Source of the DNA: JABCZS01 sp041660525
Lineage (GTDB): Bacteria > Pseudomonadota > Gammaproteobacteria > JABCZS01
NCBI GenBank assembly: GCA_041660525.1
Contig: JBAZWD010000008.1
Span: 50,323-114,322 of the forward strand
DNA: 64,000 nt
Direction of reading: 5' to 3'
Shown: piece after piece, positions 1-9,724 of the stretch
Numbering within the stretch: the stretch's first letter is position 1
How the letters are laid out: the number at the start of each line of letters is the position of its first letter
Made by a program: the position numbers and the translations under genes
Notes under the pieces: model-generated
Seen by the model: only the letters and a program-made list of their open reading frames with translations
Told to the model about the DNA's origin: nothing
Databases searched by the model: none

Positions 1-1
1 C

Positions 2-496
2 TTAATGCAAACTTGTCGTGATTTAGGCATGGATAGTGTGCGTTTTAATTTTCGTGGCGTGGGCAAAAGTGCAGGTAGTTATGGCGAGGGCGAAGGTGAA
101 TTAGAAGATTGTTTAGCCGTGGTTAATTGGGTAAAACAGCAACAACCAGACCATGCTATTTTATTAGCCGGTTTTTCATTTGGCGGCTGCATCGCGATGC
201 GAGCTGCTGCGCAAATTTTACCTAAAGGTTTAATCACCATTGCCCCGCCCGTGAGTCGTATGAACTGTGATAACGTGCCTTTTATCGCTTGTCCTTGGAT
301 CATGCTTCAAGGCGAGAAAGATGAAACCGTCGAACCCGAATCAGTTTATGAATTTGTAGCAATGCGATCCGAAAAAATAAACTTAATTCGCATGCCGCAA
401 GCAGAACATTTTTTTCATGGCCAATTAACCGCATTAAAAGAACAACTTACGGAAGCTATTTTGAAATGTGATATACTAACCCCATGTATCACATAA
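2..496 (+). CDS. Alpha/beta hydrolase, 3' part
   Basis: The reading frame is open from the window edge, so the N-terminus lies outside; the first in-window ATG (position 5) falls inside the conserved core and is probably not the start. The visible part has the RFNFRGVGKSAG segment typical of alpha/beta hydrolases that carry an oxyanion-hole loop, the nucleophile elbow GFSFGG (Ser), an acid in GEKDETV (Asp) and a C-terminal His in AEHFFHG. All three catalytic residues are therefore present. The substrate cannot be read from the sequence. The stop overlaps the degQ start by 13 bases. Confidence 0.85.
   Translation, partial: LMQTCRDLGMDSVRFNFRGVGKSAGSYGEGEGELEDCLAVVNWVKQQQPDHAILLAGFSFGGCIAMRAAAQILPKGLITIAPPVSRMNCDNVPFIACPWIMLQGEKDETVEPESVYEFVAMRSEKINLIRMPQAEHFFHGQLTALKEQLTEAILKCDILTPCIT
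469..477 (+). promoter_or_regulatory. Extended -10 promoter, possibly leaderless, for degQ
   Basis: TGaTATACT is followed by exactly six bases and then the ATG of the protease gene at 484. No Shine-Dalgarno sequence precedes that ATG. A transcript starting about seven bases after the hexamer would begin on the A of ATG. The element lies inside the end of the hydrolase gene. Confidence 0.45.
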
Positions 497-1788
497 AACA
501 CTTTTTCATTATATTCATGAGTTTATTTGTATTAAACGCCTATGCTGCGTTGCCTACAGATACGATGGCGCCTGTCTTAGAAAAAGCCATGCCCAGCGTA
601 GTCAATATTGCCACGACCCGCGTCACGGCAGAACCCACCCAAAATAATGTAGTGCCTTCTGAAGCAAAGCGTTCCACAAATCTTGCTTCCGGCGTTATAG
701 TCGATAGTGACAAAGGTTATATTTTAACAAACTTCCACGTAGTCCAAGGCGCTGAAGAAGTGATGATTACCTTAAGCGATGGTCGCAATTTCCCCGCTAA
801 ATTTATTGGCGGCGACCCCGAGTCTGATGTAGCCGTAGTACAAATTCAAGCGGAAAAATTAAACAGTATTGCTTTAGGCGATTCCGATACCTTGCACGTG
901 GGTGATTTTGTTTTAGCTATTGGGAATCCTTTTGGTTTAAGCCAAAGTGTTTCTTCAGGCATTATCAGCGCCTTAGGCCGTACAGATTTAGGCCTTGAAG
1001 GTTATGAAGATTTTATTCAAACCGATGCCGCTATCAATATGGGCAATTCGGGTGGCGCGCTGATTAATATTAGAGGCGAGCTTATTGGTATTAATACAGC
1101 TATTTTATCCAATGCGGGTGGCAGCGTCGGTATCGGATTTGCGATTCCCATTAATATGGCACGCAATATTATGCAGCAGCTGATCCAATTTGGTGAAGTG
1201 CGTCGTGGCTTATTAGGTGTTGTAGCACAATCATTAACGCCTGATTTAGCCGCAGCTTTTGATACGTCTAAAACGCACGGTGCGATTATTTCACAAATCG
1301 TCGCCGAATCCCCTGCTGCAGACTCTGGTCTTAAAATTGGTGATGTGGTTCTTACGATTAACGACAAACCCGTCAACAGCGCTTCTGAATTGCGTAATCA
1401 AATTGGTTTAGTGGCCATAGACTCTGAAATAACCCTTGGCATAGAACGTCTAGGTAAAGCACAAACCATAAAAATTAAAATGACCGATCCGCGCACGCAT
1501 ACGACGGCTTTATCACGCATTAATCCACATTTTGCCGGAATGGAAGTTGCACCTTTGCATGAAACGATAGCTACGCACGGTGAAGTAGAAGGACTAGAAT
1601 TACTGCAAGTCAATTATGGTAGCAATGCTTGGCGTGCAGGTTTACGTACTGGTGATATTATTACCCAGGTCAATCACCAAGATATTGCTTCTATCAAAGA
1701 TTTAGAAAGTGCTGCTAAAAAACAAAAAGATTTATTATTACTCCGCGTTCTACGCGGCCCCAATGCAAGTTTTATGATTATTCGCTAG
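484..1788 (+). CDS. degQ: Periplasmic serine protease, DegQ/DegP (HtrA) type
   Basis: Trypsin-like HtrA protease of 434 aa that degrades or refolds misfolded envelope proteins. A signal peptide (hydrophobic residues about 6-20, probable cleavage after AYA) sends it to the periplasm. The catalytic triad is His85 (TNFHVV), Asp115 (ESDVAVV) and Ser189 (GNSGGA). Two PDZ domains follow, roughly residues 240-340 and 345-434, which fits DegQ/DegP rather than DegS, which has one. The long Q-linker of DegP is absent, so DegQ is preferred. It overlaps the hydrolase upstream and is followed after 9 bases by murA. Confidence 0.9.
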   Translation: MYHIKHFFIIFMSLFVLNAYAALPTDTMAPVLEKAMPSVVNIATTRVTAEPTQNNVVPSEAKRSTNLASGVIVDSDKGYILTNFHVVQGAEEVMITLSDGRNFPAKFIGGDPESDVAVVQIQAEKLNSIALGDSDTLHVGDFVLAIGNPFGLSQSVSSGIISALGRTDLGLEGYEDFIQTDAAINMGNSGGALINIRGELIGINTAILSNAGGSVGIGFAIPINMARNIMQQLIQFGEVRRGLLGVVAQSLTPDLAAAFDTSKTHGAIISQIVAESPAADSGLKIGDVVLTINDKPVNSASELRNQIGLVAIDSEITLGIERLGKAQTIKIKMTDPRTHTTALSRINPHFAGMEVAPLHETIATHGEVEGLELLQVNYGSNAWRAGLRTGDIITQVNHQDIASIKDLESAAKKQKDLLLLRVLRGPNASFMIIR

Positions 1789-1797
1789 GATATAAAA

Positions 1798-3060
1798 ATG
1801 GAAAAGTTAAAGATAGTAGGTGGCAAACCGCTTATCGGAAGAGTACGTGCTTCGGGCGCAAAAAATGCAGCCCTGCCGATTTTAGCCGCCAGTCTATTAA
1901 CAGAAGATCCTTTGATAGTACAAAATGTCCCGCATTTAAAAGACGTGACCACAACCATCGAATTGTTAGGCCGTATGGGCGGACAAATTTCCATAGATGC
2001 AAATTTAAATCTTGAAATTAATAATAGCGCTGTCACCGATTATTGCGCGCCTTATGAATTAGTACGCACCATGCGTGCTTCCATATTGGTATTAGGCCCT
2101 CTGCTCGCGCGTTTTGGGATGGCAGATGTATCCTTACCAGGCGGTTGCGCCATCGGCCTTCGTCCTGTTAATTTACATATTGCCGCGATGGAAGCTTTGG
2201 GCGCAGAAATTACCATTGAAAATGGTTTTCTAAAAGCCCGTTGCCCTAAAGGTTATTTAACCGGCAATACGTTTACATTTGATATTATCAGCGTGACTGG
2301 TACAGAAAATTTATTGATGGCCGCCGTTTTAGCAAAAGGCACAACCGTAATTAAAAATGCTGCCTGCGAACCTGAAGTGACGGATCTGGCCGATTGTTTA
2401 AATAAAATGGGTGCGCAAATTTCTGGCGCAGGCACGCCCACCATTGAAATTCAAGGTGTGGATCGCTTACATGGTGCAACCCATTCTACGATTCCCGATC
2501 GTATTGAAACCGGTACTTATTTAGCAGCAGGTATTATTACTTCCGGAAAAGTGACCGTGAGAAATACACGTCCTGATTTTTTAGATGTGGTATTACAAAA
2601 GTTTGATGAAATGGGCGCGATCGTAGACACAGGTGCAGATTGGATCAGTGTGGATATGCAAGACAAACGCCCTAAAGCCGTAGACATCATAACGGGCCCA
2701 CATCCAGAATTCCCTACAGATATGCAAGCACAATTTGCAGCCATTAATTGCATTGCTTCAGGAACCGGCATCATCACTGAAAACATTTTTGAAAATCGTT
2801 TTATGCACGTCCTTGAAATGCAACGCATGGGCGCACATATGGAAATTGATAAAAACACTGTGACTTGTTATGGCCAAGAAAAAATTACTGGCGCGCCGGT
2901 GATGGCTACAGATTTACGCGCTTCTGCCAGTTTAGTGCTTGCTGCATTAGCGGCACAAGGCGAAACCATAGTCGATCGTATTTATCACATTGATCGCGGT
3001 TATGAGCGCATTGAAGAAAAGCTCCAACAATTAGGCGCGAATATTCAACGCATATCTTAA
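1798..3060 (+). CDS. murA: UDP-N-acetylglucosamine 1-carboxyvinyltransferase
   Basis: MurA, 420 aa, transfers enolpyruvate from PEP to UDP-GlcNAc, the first committed step of peptidoglycan synthesis in the cytoplasm. The N-terminal ASGAKNAALP segment carries the conserved Lys22-Asn23 pair. PGGCAIGLRPV carries the PEP- and fosfomycin-reactive cysteine (Cys117 here). Length and the two-fold EPSP-synthase-like repeat are normal. An AGGA Shine-Dalgarno sequence lies 8 bases before the ATG. It ends 2 bases from the convergent 715-aa gene. Confidence 0.97.
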   Translation: MEKLKIVGGKPLIGRVRASGAKNAALPILAASLLTEDPLIVQNVPHLKDVTTTIELLGRMGGQISIDANLNLEINNSAVTDYCAPYELVRTMRASILVLGPLLARFGMADVSLPGGCAIGLRPVNLHIAAMEALGAEITIENGFLKARCPKGYLTGNTFTFDIISVTGTENLLMAAVLAKGTTVIKNAACEPEVTDLADCLNKMGAQISGAGTPTIEIQGVDRLHGATHSTIPDRIETGTYLAAGIITSGKVTVRNTRPDFLDVVLQKFDEMGAIVDTGADWISVDMQDKRPKAVDIITGPHPEFPTDMQAQFAAINCIASGTGIITENIFENRFMHVLEMQRMGAHMEIDKNTVTCYGQEKITGAPVMATDLRASASLVLAALAAQGETIVDRIYHIDRGYERIEEKLQQLGANIQRIS

Positions 3061-3062
3061 GC

Positions 3063-5210
3063 TTAACGATCAAGTCGTGGCTGCACTACTGCGCAAGCTT
3101 CGTTGACTTTTTCAAGTAAAGCTACACGTTTAGTTGAAATCCAAGGTTTGGTAGTGGCAGAAGAATCAAAACAAATTAGTTGATAAATTAAATCCTTGAG
3201 TGCATCAAATAAGCCCTTAATCCCGCGATGCTCACTAAACTCAGCACTGGAATTCTTTATAGCATTCATAATATTGGCGACAATATTTTCAGGAGGATGT
3301 TGTTCGCTTATTCCTTCCTCTAAAAATCCATATAAACTGTTCACATGTTCTCTATAAAGGATAGCCACACCTTGATCGTCGATAAGATCAGCATAATCCA
3401 CGCAATCGTCTAACAATTTCAATAGAGTATTATAAAAATCCTGTTTAAGTACAATTGGATCAGAGAAATTAAAATACTGCTCATACTCTATGGCAGCAAG
3501 ATTATCATCTTGAATCACTTCATATAATTTATCAAAAGAGTTAAGATTACCAATTAATATTTTAATATTATTTTGCTTAGCTGCAGTTTGCGCCTCAGAA
3601 AATTGGCATAACACATTTACTTTTGTTTCATAACTCTCTATCGCAAGTTCATTCACCATATCAGTAATACTTTTTGTTTTTAAAGCTTGTATTACTTGTT
3701 TAAAATATGTAATCTCTTCAGATCTCTGCCATTCTAACGGTAAATATTCAAAACCCGCGAGCGCGCTCACACCGTTTATTACATCTTCGGCATAAGCCTT
3801 AATTAAAAAATTAACAGCATCCTTTCTTTGCAAAGGCCTAAGATTACGTTCTTGTTTGATAAGACACTCACTGATATGTTTATCGGCATAAAATAAAATC
3901 TCAGCTATGCTATCAGGAGAAGTTATATGCTTATTATCGATTTGTGCGAAAACATGTTCCAGGTATTGTGACAACACCTGCTCAAATTCAAAATCTTTAC
4001 ACACCTCAAAATGCTGATAAAGAGCACCGATTTGCTTATAGAGTAAATTCAATAATTTCTTATCATTAAAATTCACATCATCTGCTGCTAGCGCCACTTG
4101 TTTGCGAAACGCGGCAAATTGATTATTGTTTTTTGCGGCTATCTCGCACGCATTAATCATATAATGTAACTGGTCTAATTTTTTCGTGACATCATCAAGA
4201 TTAATCACTCTGCCAGCATAATATTGCTGTCTATCAGGATTCTTACGATTTTCAAATTGCTGATTATGCGCCTTAATCTCATCTAGAATATTTGCTTTAT
4301 ATTCTTCAAAATGCTCGATCACATTCTTTCTAAATTTTGGCACTTGAACTAATGCGATTTTAATAGCATTAAATCGTTCATCAATATAAGTTTCAAAATC
4401 GTTTACATCTTCATTATCAGCAATATGCGCAGTTAAAATAGGCCTTAAAAGCGCTTTATTAAATAAAAAGGATTTTAAAAAATACTGGTGCACTATTTTA
4501 TTAAATTCAGGGGAATCACTGCCTCGATTCAATTGCGCAACATGCAGGGGATAAGACGCCTTTCGAAAAAATAATAAGTTCCAAGGTTTAGCCACCACCA
4601 TATTGGGGTATATGTTTAAATCAACAGGATGAACCGAAAAAAAGTTTCGCCGACAAGGTTTTCCAGAAAAAGTATTCGCAAAATTATTTGCTAGGGCTAT
4701 TCTTTTGAAAAAATCAACAAAAGTGAGATCAAAATCAATTCTGATATTTTGATCAATATCAATATTATTTGGATTTAAATCAAGTTCTTCAAATAAATAG
4801 ATTAATGCAAAATGAGCAGCCGCAGGGATCAGAATATCATCCAAGGCATTTCTGTAACTGGCCTCTTGTTGAGTTAAACCATAAAAATCCTCAACCACTT
4901 TTGAGAGTAAGGATATGACAACACCGTTTTCATCCGTTCTAACGCGGTATTTGGGCGCGCCATTTTTAGGTCCTATGGCACGATAAAGTTCTGCTATAGC
5001 GGCTAAGATAAAATACATCGTGGGCTTAAAATTAGGATCACTTACTTTTTTAGCTCTTGTGGCGGGGACTTCTACGTAATAGCTTGGGTCTTGTTCGGGT
5101 TTTTTTTGGAGGTTGTGTTTTTTTACAACAGAGTATTCATACTCTGGCACCAACGTTTCAGTTGCAGTAAATTGATAATGATCTGCTTGTTTATTTTCTG
5201 GCCCAGGCAT
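3063..5210 (-). CDS. Unrecognised 715-aa protein, possible effector
   Basis: I do not recognise a family. The protein is long, hydrophilic and mostly helical in composition. It has no signal peptide and no convincing membrane segment. Its N-terminal 60 residues are charged and polar. Residues about 60-200 (starting near KPTMYFILAAIAELYRAIG) look like a folded domain, and the rest is rich in Lys, Asn and Asp with long helices. It sits alone between murA and murJ, whose products are both used in peptidoglycan synthesis, which suggests an insertion. A TATAAT lies 13 bases before the ATG with no strong ribosome site. A secreted host-directed effector is one possibility, but nothing in the sequence proves it. 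Confidence 0.8.
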   Translation of the reverse strand: MPGPENKQADHYQFTATETLVPEYEYSVVKKHNLQKKPEQDPSYYVEVPATRAKKVSDPNFKPTMYFILAAIAELYRAIGPKNGAPKYRVRTDENGVVISLLSKVVEDFYGLTQQEASYRNALDDILIPAAAHFALIYLFEELDLNPNNIDIDQNIRIDFDLTFVDFFKRIALANNFANTFSGKPCRRNFFSVHPVDLNIYPNMVVAKPWNLLFFRKASYPLHVAQLNRGSDSPEFNKIVHQYFLKSFLFNKALLRPILTAHIADNEDVNDFETYIDERFNAIKIALVQVPKFRKNVIEHFEEYKANILDEIKAHNQQFENRKNPDRQQYYAGRVINLDDVTKKLDQLHYMINACEIAAKNNNQFAAFRKQVALAADDVNFNDKKLLNLLYKQIGALYQHFEVCKDFEFEQVLSQYLEHVFAQIDNKHITSPDSIAEILFYADKHISECLIKQERNLRPLQRKDAVNFLIKAYAEDVINGVSALAGFEYLPLEWQRSEEITYFKQVIQALKTKSITDMVNELAIESYETKVNVLCQFSEAQTAAKQNNIKILIGNLNSFDKLYEVIQDDNLAAIEYEQYFNFSDPIVLKQDFYNTLLKLLDDCVDYADLIDDQGVAILYREHVNSLYGFLEEGISEQHPPENIVANIMNAIKNSSAEFSEHRGIKGLFDALKDLIYQLICFDSSATTKPWISTKRVALLEKVNEACAVVQPRLDR

Positions 5211-5236
5211 ACTGCATACTCACATTATAAATATTG

Positions 5237-6784
5237 TTAGTGTGAATCTATAGGCGCGCGCAAGTGTTTAAAACGTAGTCCCGCTGCGAATAAAACGAGC
5301 AAATAAGTCAGTCCACCCACTATTACCAGTAAACTCAGTCCTATCACCCTTGACTTTGTATCCAATAATAACCACTCGCCATAGTAATTCATGATCCATA
5401 TTAACACATAAATCATCGCGCCATTGGCCAGAATTAATTGTAAAATAAACTCTAACCAGCGTGTTTGTAGGCGAAACTGCGCATGCCTATATAAACGTGC
5501 ATATAATAAGCCTGCGTTTAATAATGCCGATAATGTCGTCGACATCGCCAAGCCTACATGGGCAAAATACTGCATTAATACCGCGCTCAAGGCCACATTC
5601 ACAAATAAACAAATCACTGCGATGCGTACTGGCGCTCTGACATCTTGTCTGGCATAACAAGCCGCTGCGAGGATTTTAATAAAAATAAAGATCGCCAAGC
5701 CAAAACCAAATGCGATTAATGCCTGTTGTGATTGAATCATATCAAAAGGCGTAAATTTTCCGTATTGAAATAACGTTGTCATTAAAGGACCTGAGATGAC
5801 AATTAAAGCGATAGATGCAGGAATGCCGATTAAGCATACGGCTTTTAAAGCCCAGTCCAATACACCATGAAAATTACCTTTATCTGATTTAGCATGTTGT
5901 TTCGACAAATGTGGTAAAACGACAGTTGCTAAAGCGATACCAAAAACACCTAATGGGAATTGCATCAGACGTTCAGCAAAATAAAGCCAGGACACACTAC
6001 CTGGCGCTAAAAATGAAGCAAAAATAGTAACGACTAATAAGTTCACTTGCACCACACTGGCTGCAAAAATTAATGGCGCAATTAAAGTCAGTAGCCGTTT
6101 TACAGCCGGGTCTTTAAATGCAATTTTTGCACGCGGTAATAATTTTAAATGCCATAAAAAAGGTAATTGCAAAGCGAGCTGCAAAATCCCGCCTAATAAT
6201 ACGCCATAAGCTAGCGCATAAATGGGTTCTTCTAAATAGCCACGTAACCACAGCGTGGTGCCTATCATGGCTAGATTTAATAAAATGGGGGTTAATGCAG
6301 GAATGGCGAATTTATTGAAGGTATTTAATATGCCTGCGCAAAATGCTGTTAAAGATATAAAAAATAAATACGGGGCTGTGATGTATAACATGTGCGTGGC
6401 TAAAGTGAAGCGCTCGCCATCGACATCAAAGCCTGGTGCAAATATACGTATGACCATGGGCGCGCCTAGCATCAACAAACACATGACGATAAACACGATG
6501 ACGGCTAAACTACCCGCAACTTTATCGATGAAATTTTTAATTTCATGCGGACCATGTTTAGTGTGATATTCAGAGAGCAAAGGCACAAAAGCTTGAGAAA
6601 AAGCGCCTTCGGCTAAAAGACTGCGCATAAAATTAGGAATTTTAAAGGCAATTAAAAATGCGTCATACGCAGGGCCCGCGCCAAAAAATGTGGCCACTAA
6701 AATATCACGGATAAAACCCATGATACGTGAAAGTAAGGTCATGAACCCTACGACGGAGGCGGATTTTGTAAGTTGTTTGCTCAT
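5237..6784 (-). CDS. murJ: Lipid II flippase MurJ
   Basis: MurJ/MviN, 515 aa, flips lipid II across the inner membrane for peptidoglycan assembly. The N-terminus (SASVVGFMTLLSRIMGFIRD) matches the family signature, followed by GAGPAYDAFLIAFKIPNFMR and EGAFSQAFVPL. About 14 hydrophobic segments span the protein, as expected of the MOP flippase fold. Length is normal. The ATG has no strong Shine-Dalgarno sequence; an extended -10 (TGcTAGAAT) lies about 26 bases upstream. A REP doublet follows upstream, towards recQ. Confidence 0.96.
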   Translation of the reverse strand: MSKQLTKSASVVGFMTLLSRIMGFIRDILVATFFGAGPAYDAFLIAFKIPNFMRSLLAEGAFSQAFVPLLSEYHTKHGPHEIKNFIDKVAGSLAVIVFIVMCLLMLGAPMVIRIFAPGFDVDGERFTLATHMLYITAPYLFFISLTAFCAGILNTFNKFAIPALTPILLNLAMIGTTLWLRGYLEEPIYALAYGVLLGGILQLALQLPFLWHLKLLPRAKIAFKDPAVKRLLTLIAPLIFAASVVQVNLLVVTIFASFLAPGSVSWLYFAERLMQFPLGVFGIALATVVLPHLSKQHAKSDKGNFHGVLDWALKAVCLIGIPASIALIVISGPLMTTLFQYGKFTPFDMIQSQQALIAFGFGLAIFIFIKILAAACYARQDVRAPVRIAVICLFVNVALSAVLMQYFAHVGLAMSTTLSALLNAGLLYARLYRHAQFRLQTRWLEFILQLILANGAMIYVLIWIMNYYGEWLLLDTKSRVIGLSLLVIVGGLTYLLVLFAAGLRFKHLRAPIDSH

Positions 6785-6821
6785 GTTATTTTTTGTGTAC
6801 CTGTGTGTATTCTAGCATCGC

Positions 6822-6966
6822 GGGCGAAAGATTTTTCGCCCCTACGGATGTTGGGTTTTCCACATATTATGACTCGCGATTCTGGGATATTTGAAATAAC
6901 CAAAGAGTTCACGAAACATCATATATCACCATTACAACATCCGTAGGGGCGAAAAATCTTTCGCCC
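6822..6966. repeat. REP doublet (REPIN/BIME-like), copy 1
   Basis: Two 32-bp ends form a perfect inverted repeat (6822-6853 and 6935-6966) around about 80 bp of unrelated sequence. Each end is a REP unit: a GTAG head followed by a palindrome with an 8-bp stem (GGGCGAAA / TTTCGCCC) and a 4-base loop. The GTAG-plus-hairpin layout is the signature of REP elements mobilised by RAYT (Y1) transposases, none of which is in this window. The unit recurs at 28953 and 38379-38527. It lies between the murJ start and the recQ stop. Confidence 0.85.
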
Positions 6967-6983
6967 TCTTATGTTACGAGGGC

Positions 6984-8735
6984 TTATGCACTTTGTTTAC
7001 TATACCCTACCAAACAGTTTAACACCGCCTCGCCATAACGTTTTAATTTTTCATCCCCTATGCCATTAATTTCCAACAAACCAGGCAAGGTCTTAGGCTG
7101 ATGCATACAAATCTCAATTAAAGTCTTATCATGAAAAATGACAAATGGCGGCAATCCTGCTTTTGTCGCTAACTTCTTACGCAAAGCGCTCAGCTGCGCA
7201 AACAAAGACTTATCATAATCCACAGGTTCAATCTTAGCCTTTTTAGCAGCATGTTTCTTCTCACGAAAAAACACCGTTTGCTTTTCTTTTAAAATTTTCC
7301 GGCTGTTTTCAGTAAACTGCAACAAAGGATATTCCCCTTGCGAAATCTGCAAAAAACCCTGCTGAATCAAACTTAAAATATAATGCTGCAATTCTTTCTG
7401 ACCACATTCTGGCATTAAACCATAAGTCGATAATCGATCATGACCTCTGCTTAAAATATTTTTATTTTTAGAGCCTCGCAATACATCCACCACATAATTC
7501 ATACCAAAACGCTCTTGAAGACGATAAACACAAGATAATATTTTTTGCGCAATCACCGTGCCTTCAATGACTTTAGTTTCTGATAAACAATTATCACAAG
7601 CTTCGCATTGCTCATGATCATATTTTTGGGAAAAATATTCCAGCAGATCAATGCGCCGGCATTTTAAAGAAGAGCAAAACGCAAACATCTTCTCTGGTAA
7701 TCCGGTATGCGATTTTGCCAAATGTTTTTGCACTAATAAATCCTGGAAATGATATAACATCGTACATTCAGCGACTAAACCATCGCGACCCGCACGACCC
7801 ATTTCTTGATAATATTGCTCAATACTTTTAGGCATATTGGCATGAATTACATAACGAATATTGGATTTATGCACGCCCATCCCAAAAGCCACCGTGGCCA
7901 CAATGATTAAGGCATCGTCATTCATAAAAGCACGCTGCGCGCGCGTGCGATCGTGCTCAGATAAACCCGCATGATATTTGGTAACGCGCTTTCCCTTTTG
8001 CACTAAAAAATCATGCAACTCATCGACAGCTTTTCGCGTGCTGGCGTAAATAATGCCAGAATGTTCTGCATGCGCTGTTAAATGTTCTAATAATTGTTTA
8101 TGTAAATCAACGCGCTCGATAATGCGAATAATTAAATTAGGTCTATCAAAACTACTTTGAACTTTATGAGGATTTTTAAACACCAATTGTTTGCAAATAT
8201 CTTCATTTACTGTTTGCGTCGCAGTTGCGGTAAAAGCGGCGATGGCTTTATTGGGAAAGTGTTTTTTTAGTACTTGCAATGCGCGGTATTCCGGGCGAAA
8301 ATCATGTCCCCATTGGGAAATACAATGCGCTTCATCAATTACAAAAAAACTAATATGGGCTTGCTTTAAGCATTCTAAAAAGCGCTCCTGCACTAAACGC
8401 TCAGGTGCAATATAAATTAATTGGTACTGATTTAAATCCGCTAATACTTCATCGATGAGTTGCCAAGCCACGCTACTATTGATAAATGCTGCGCGTATGC
8501 CTTGTTGGTTTAAATAAGCCACTTGATCTTGCATCAACGCAATCAAAGGCGAAATAACAATAGCAACACCTTCTGAAATAACAGCAGGCAATTGGAAACA
8601 TAAGGATTTCCCAGCGCCTGTAGGTAAAACGGCCAGAACATCTTGTCCTGCTAAAATATTATCAATAATTTCTTCTTGGTACGGGCGAAAAGCATCGTAA
8701 CCAAAATAATGTTGGAGTGCTGCTAATTTGTTCAT
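6984..8735 (-). CDS. recQ: ATP-dependent DNA helicase RecQ
   Basis: RecQ, 583 aa, a 3'-5' superfamily 2 helicase in RecF-pathway recombination and fork repair. Visible parts in order: FGYDAFRPYQ motif 0, Walker A PTGAGKS near residue 38, DEAH box in FFVIDEAHCISQWGHDF, motif VI in QEMGRAGRDG, a zinc-binding cysteine set (CSSLKCRR ... CEACDNC), a winged helix, and a C-terminal HRDC domain near residues 505-575. It lies 10 bases after rdgC on the same strand, so the two recombination genes are probably cotranscribed. Confidence 0.96.
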   Translation of the reverse strand: MNKLAALQHYFGYDAFRPYQEEIIDNILAGQDVLAVLPTGAGKSLCFQLPAVISEGVAIVISPLIALMQDQVAYLNQQGIRAAFINSSVAWQLIDEVLADLNQYQLIYIAPERLVQERFLECLKQAHISFFVIDEAHCISQWGHDFRPEYRALQVLKKHFPNKAIAAFTATATQTVNEDICKQLVFKNPHKVQSSFDRPNLIIRIIERVDLHKQLLEHLTAHAEHSGIIYASTRKAVDELHDFLVQKGKRVTKYHAGLSEHDRTRAQRAFMNDDALIIVATVAFGMGVHKSNIRYVIHANMPKSIEQYYQEMGRAGRDGLVAECTMLYHFQDLLVQKHLAKSHTGLPEKMFAFCSSLKCRRIDLLEYFSQKYDHEQCEACDNCLSETKVIEGTVIAQKILSCVYRLQERFGMNYVVDVLRGSKNKNILSRGHDRLSTYGLMPECGQKELQHYILSLIQQGFLQISQGEYPLLQFTENSRKILKEKQTVFFREKKHAAKKAKIEPVDYDKSLFAQLSALRKKLATKAGLPPFVIFHDKTLIEICMHQPKTLPGLLEINGIGDEKLKRYGEAVLNCLVGYSKQSA

Positions 8736-8745
8736 GTCACACGCT

Positions 8746-9681
8746 CTACGCTTTTATTGCTTCGTTTTCCGTTTGCAATGAAGGGGTAGGTGTTTTTGCT
8801 AATAATGCCAACAGATCTGACATGAGCTCAGAAACTGCTTGCGTCATTAAAATAAAATCGACATCGAATTGTTGTTGTTCTGTTTGTGCATCCCCTGCAT
8901 CACTTGACTCTAATTTATCCTGAAAATCTAAACCGCGCAATAAAAATTCGCTGGTTAAATTAAAATTAACCCGATCTTGCCAACTTAATGCTAATTGTTT
9001 CACTTGGCAACCATCGGTTAATAAGGATTGTATCGGCGTTGCCGATAAATTTTGTTGCTGACAACGAATCGTGCGACTTTGTTGACTTGGATCTTGCAAT
9101 ACACAGGCTTTTTCAATTGAAAAACTTTGCGGATAAGAATGATTTTGTAACCAATCCGTTAATACAAAACTTAAATCTTTTAATTCAGGAATAACCGGCG
9201 AATGATCCGGCAATACTTTTTTCCAGCTATTTAAAAAATAACCAATTTCTTTAGGATGCGCAGCATTTAAAATTAAAGAACCGTTTTTAGTATCTACATA
9301 AGCATACAATTGTTTTAAACGACTAAAAGCACGCGGCAAAAGTGTTGCGATAATATCAGCTTGCATCGCTTGTTTTTCTTTATAAGGAACTTTACGCCCT
9401 TGCGTGTGCTCGATCACTTTGATGCGTTCAATTAAAGCTTGACGTACAACGGTTGAAGGCAGAATTTTTTCTTCTACTTGCAAACACACCATCATATAAC
9501 CGTTGGCCGCATGAACCAGTGGCGCATCGATTTGATCAAGTGGTGGAATAAAACCCATGCCAACTGGCAAAGATGGCAAACAAGGTTCAAATAATAAACC
9601 TTCAAGCGCTTCGCTTAAATAATCGACTTGGTAAGGAAAACCTGCTTTGAGATGGAAATATTGAATTTGTTTAAACCACAT
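8746..9681 (-). CDS. rdgC: Recombination-associated protein RdgC
   Basis: RdgC, 311 aa, is a ring-shaped DNA-binding protein that modulates RecA activity and replication-fork collapse. The family start MWFKQIQ and the conserved segments PYKEKQAMQADI and LPRAFSRLKQLYAYVD are present, with normal length. The ATG is preceded by GGGAG at 5 bases. It is the first gene of a probable rdgC-recQ operon. A TATAAT lies at 9705-9710 on the minus strand, and a short palindrome sits between it and the start codon. Confidence 0.95.
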   Translation of the reverse strand: MWFKQIQYFHLKAGFPYQVDYLSEALEGLLFEPCLPSLPVGMGFIPPLDQIDAPLVHAANGYMMVCLQVEEKILPSTVVRQALIERIKVIEHTQGRKVPYKEKQAMQADIIATLLPRAFSRLKQLYAYVDTKNGSLILNAAHPKEIGYFLNSWKKVLPDHSPVIPELKDLSFVLTDWLQNHSYPQSFSIEKACVLQDPSQQSRTIRCQQQNLSATPIQSLLTDGCQVKQLALSWQDRVNFNLTSEFLLRGLDFQDKLESSDAGDAQTEQQQFDVDFILMTQAVSELMSDLLALLAKTPTPSLQTENEAIKA

Positions 9682-9686
9682 AGACG

Positions 9687-9710
9687 CTCCCTGTTTAAGG
9701 GAGGATTATA
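9687..9710 (-). promoter_or_regulatory. rdgC promoter with overlapping palindrome
   Basis: On the minus strand TATAAT (9705-9710) is followed by CTCCCT-TAAAC-AGGGAG (9687-9703), an inverted repeat whose second arm contains the Shine-Dalgarno sequence. It could be a repressor site at the transcription start or an mRNA hairpin over the ribosome site. The predicted start near 9698 would exclude the first arm from the RNA, which favours a DNA site. Confidence 0.35.
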
Positions 9711-9724
9711 CAGTATTAGCTACC

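Noticed and set aside
1017..1376. 119-codon minus-strand frame
   Set aside because: It is antisense to the conserved degQ PDZ and protease region, with no start site or family match.
5424..5657. 77-codon plus-strand frame inside murJ
   Set aside because: It is a shadow of the murJ reading frame with no recognisable protein.
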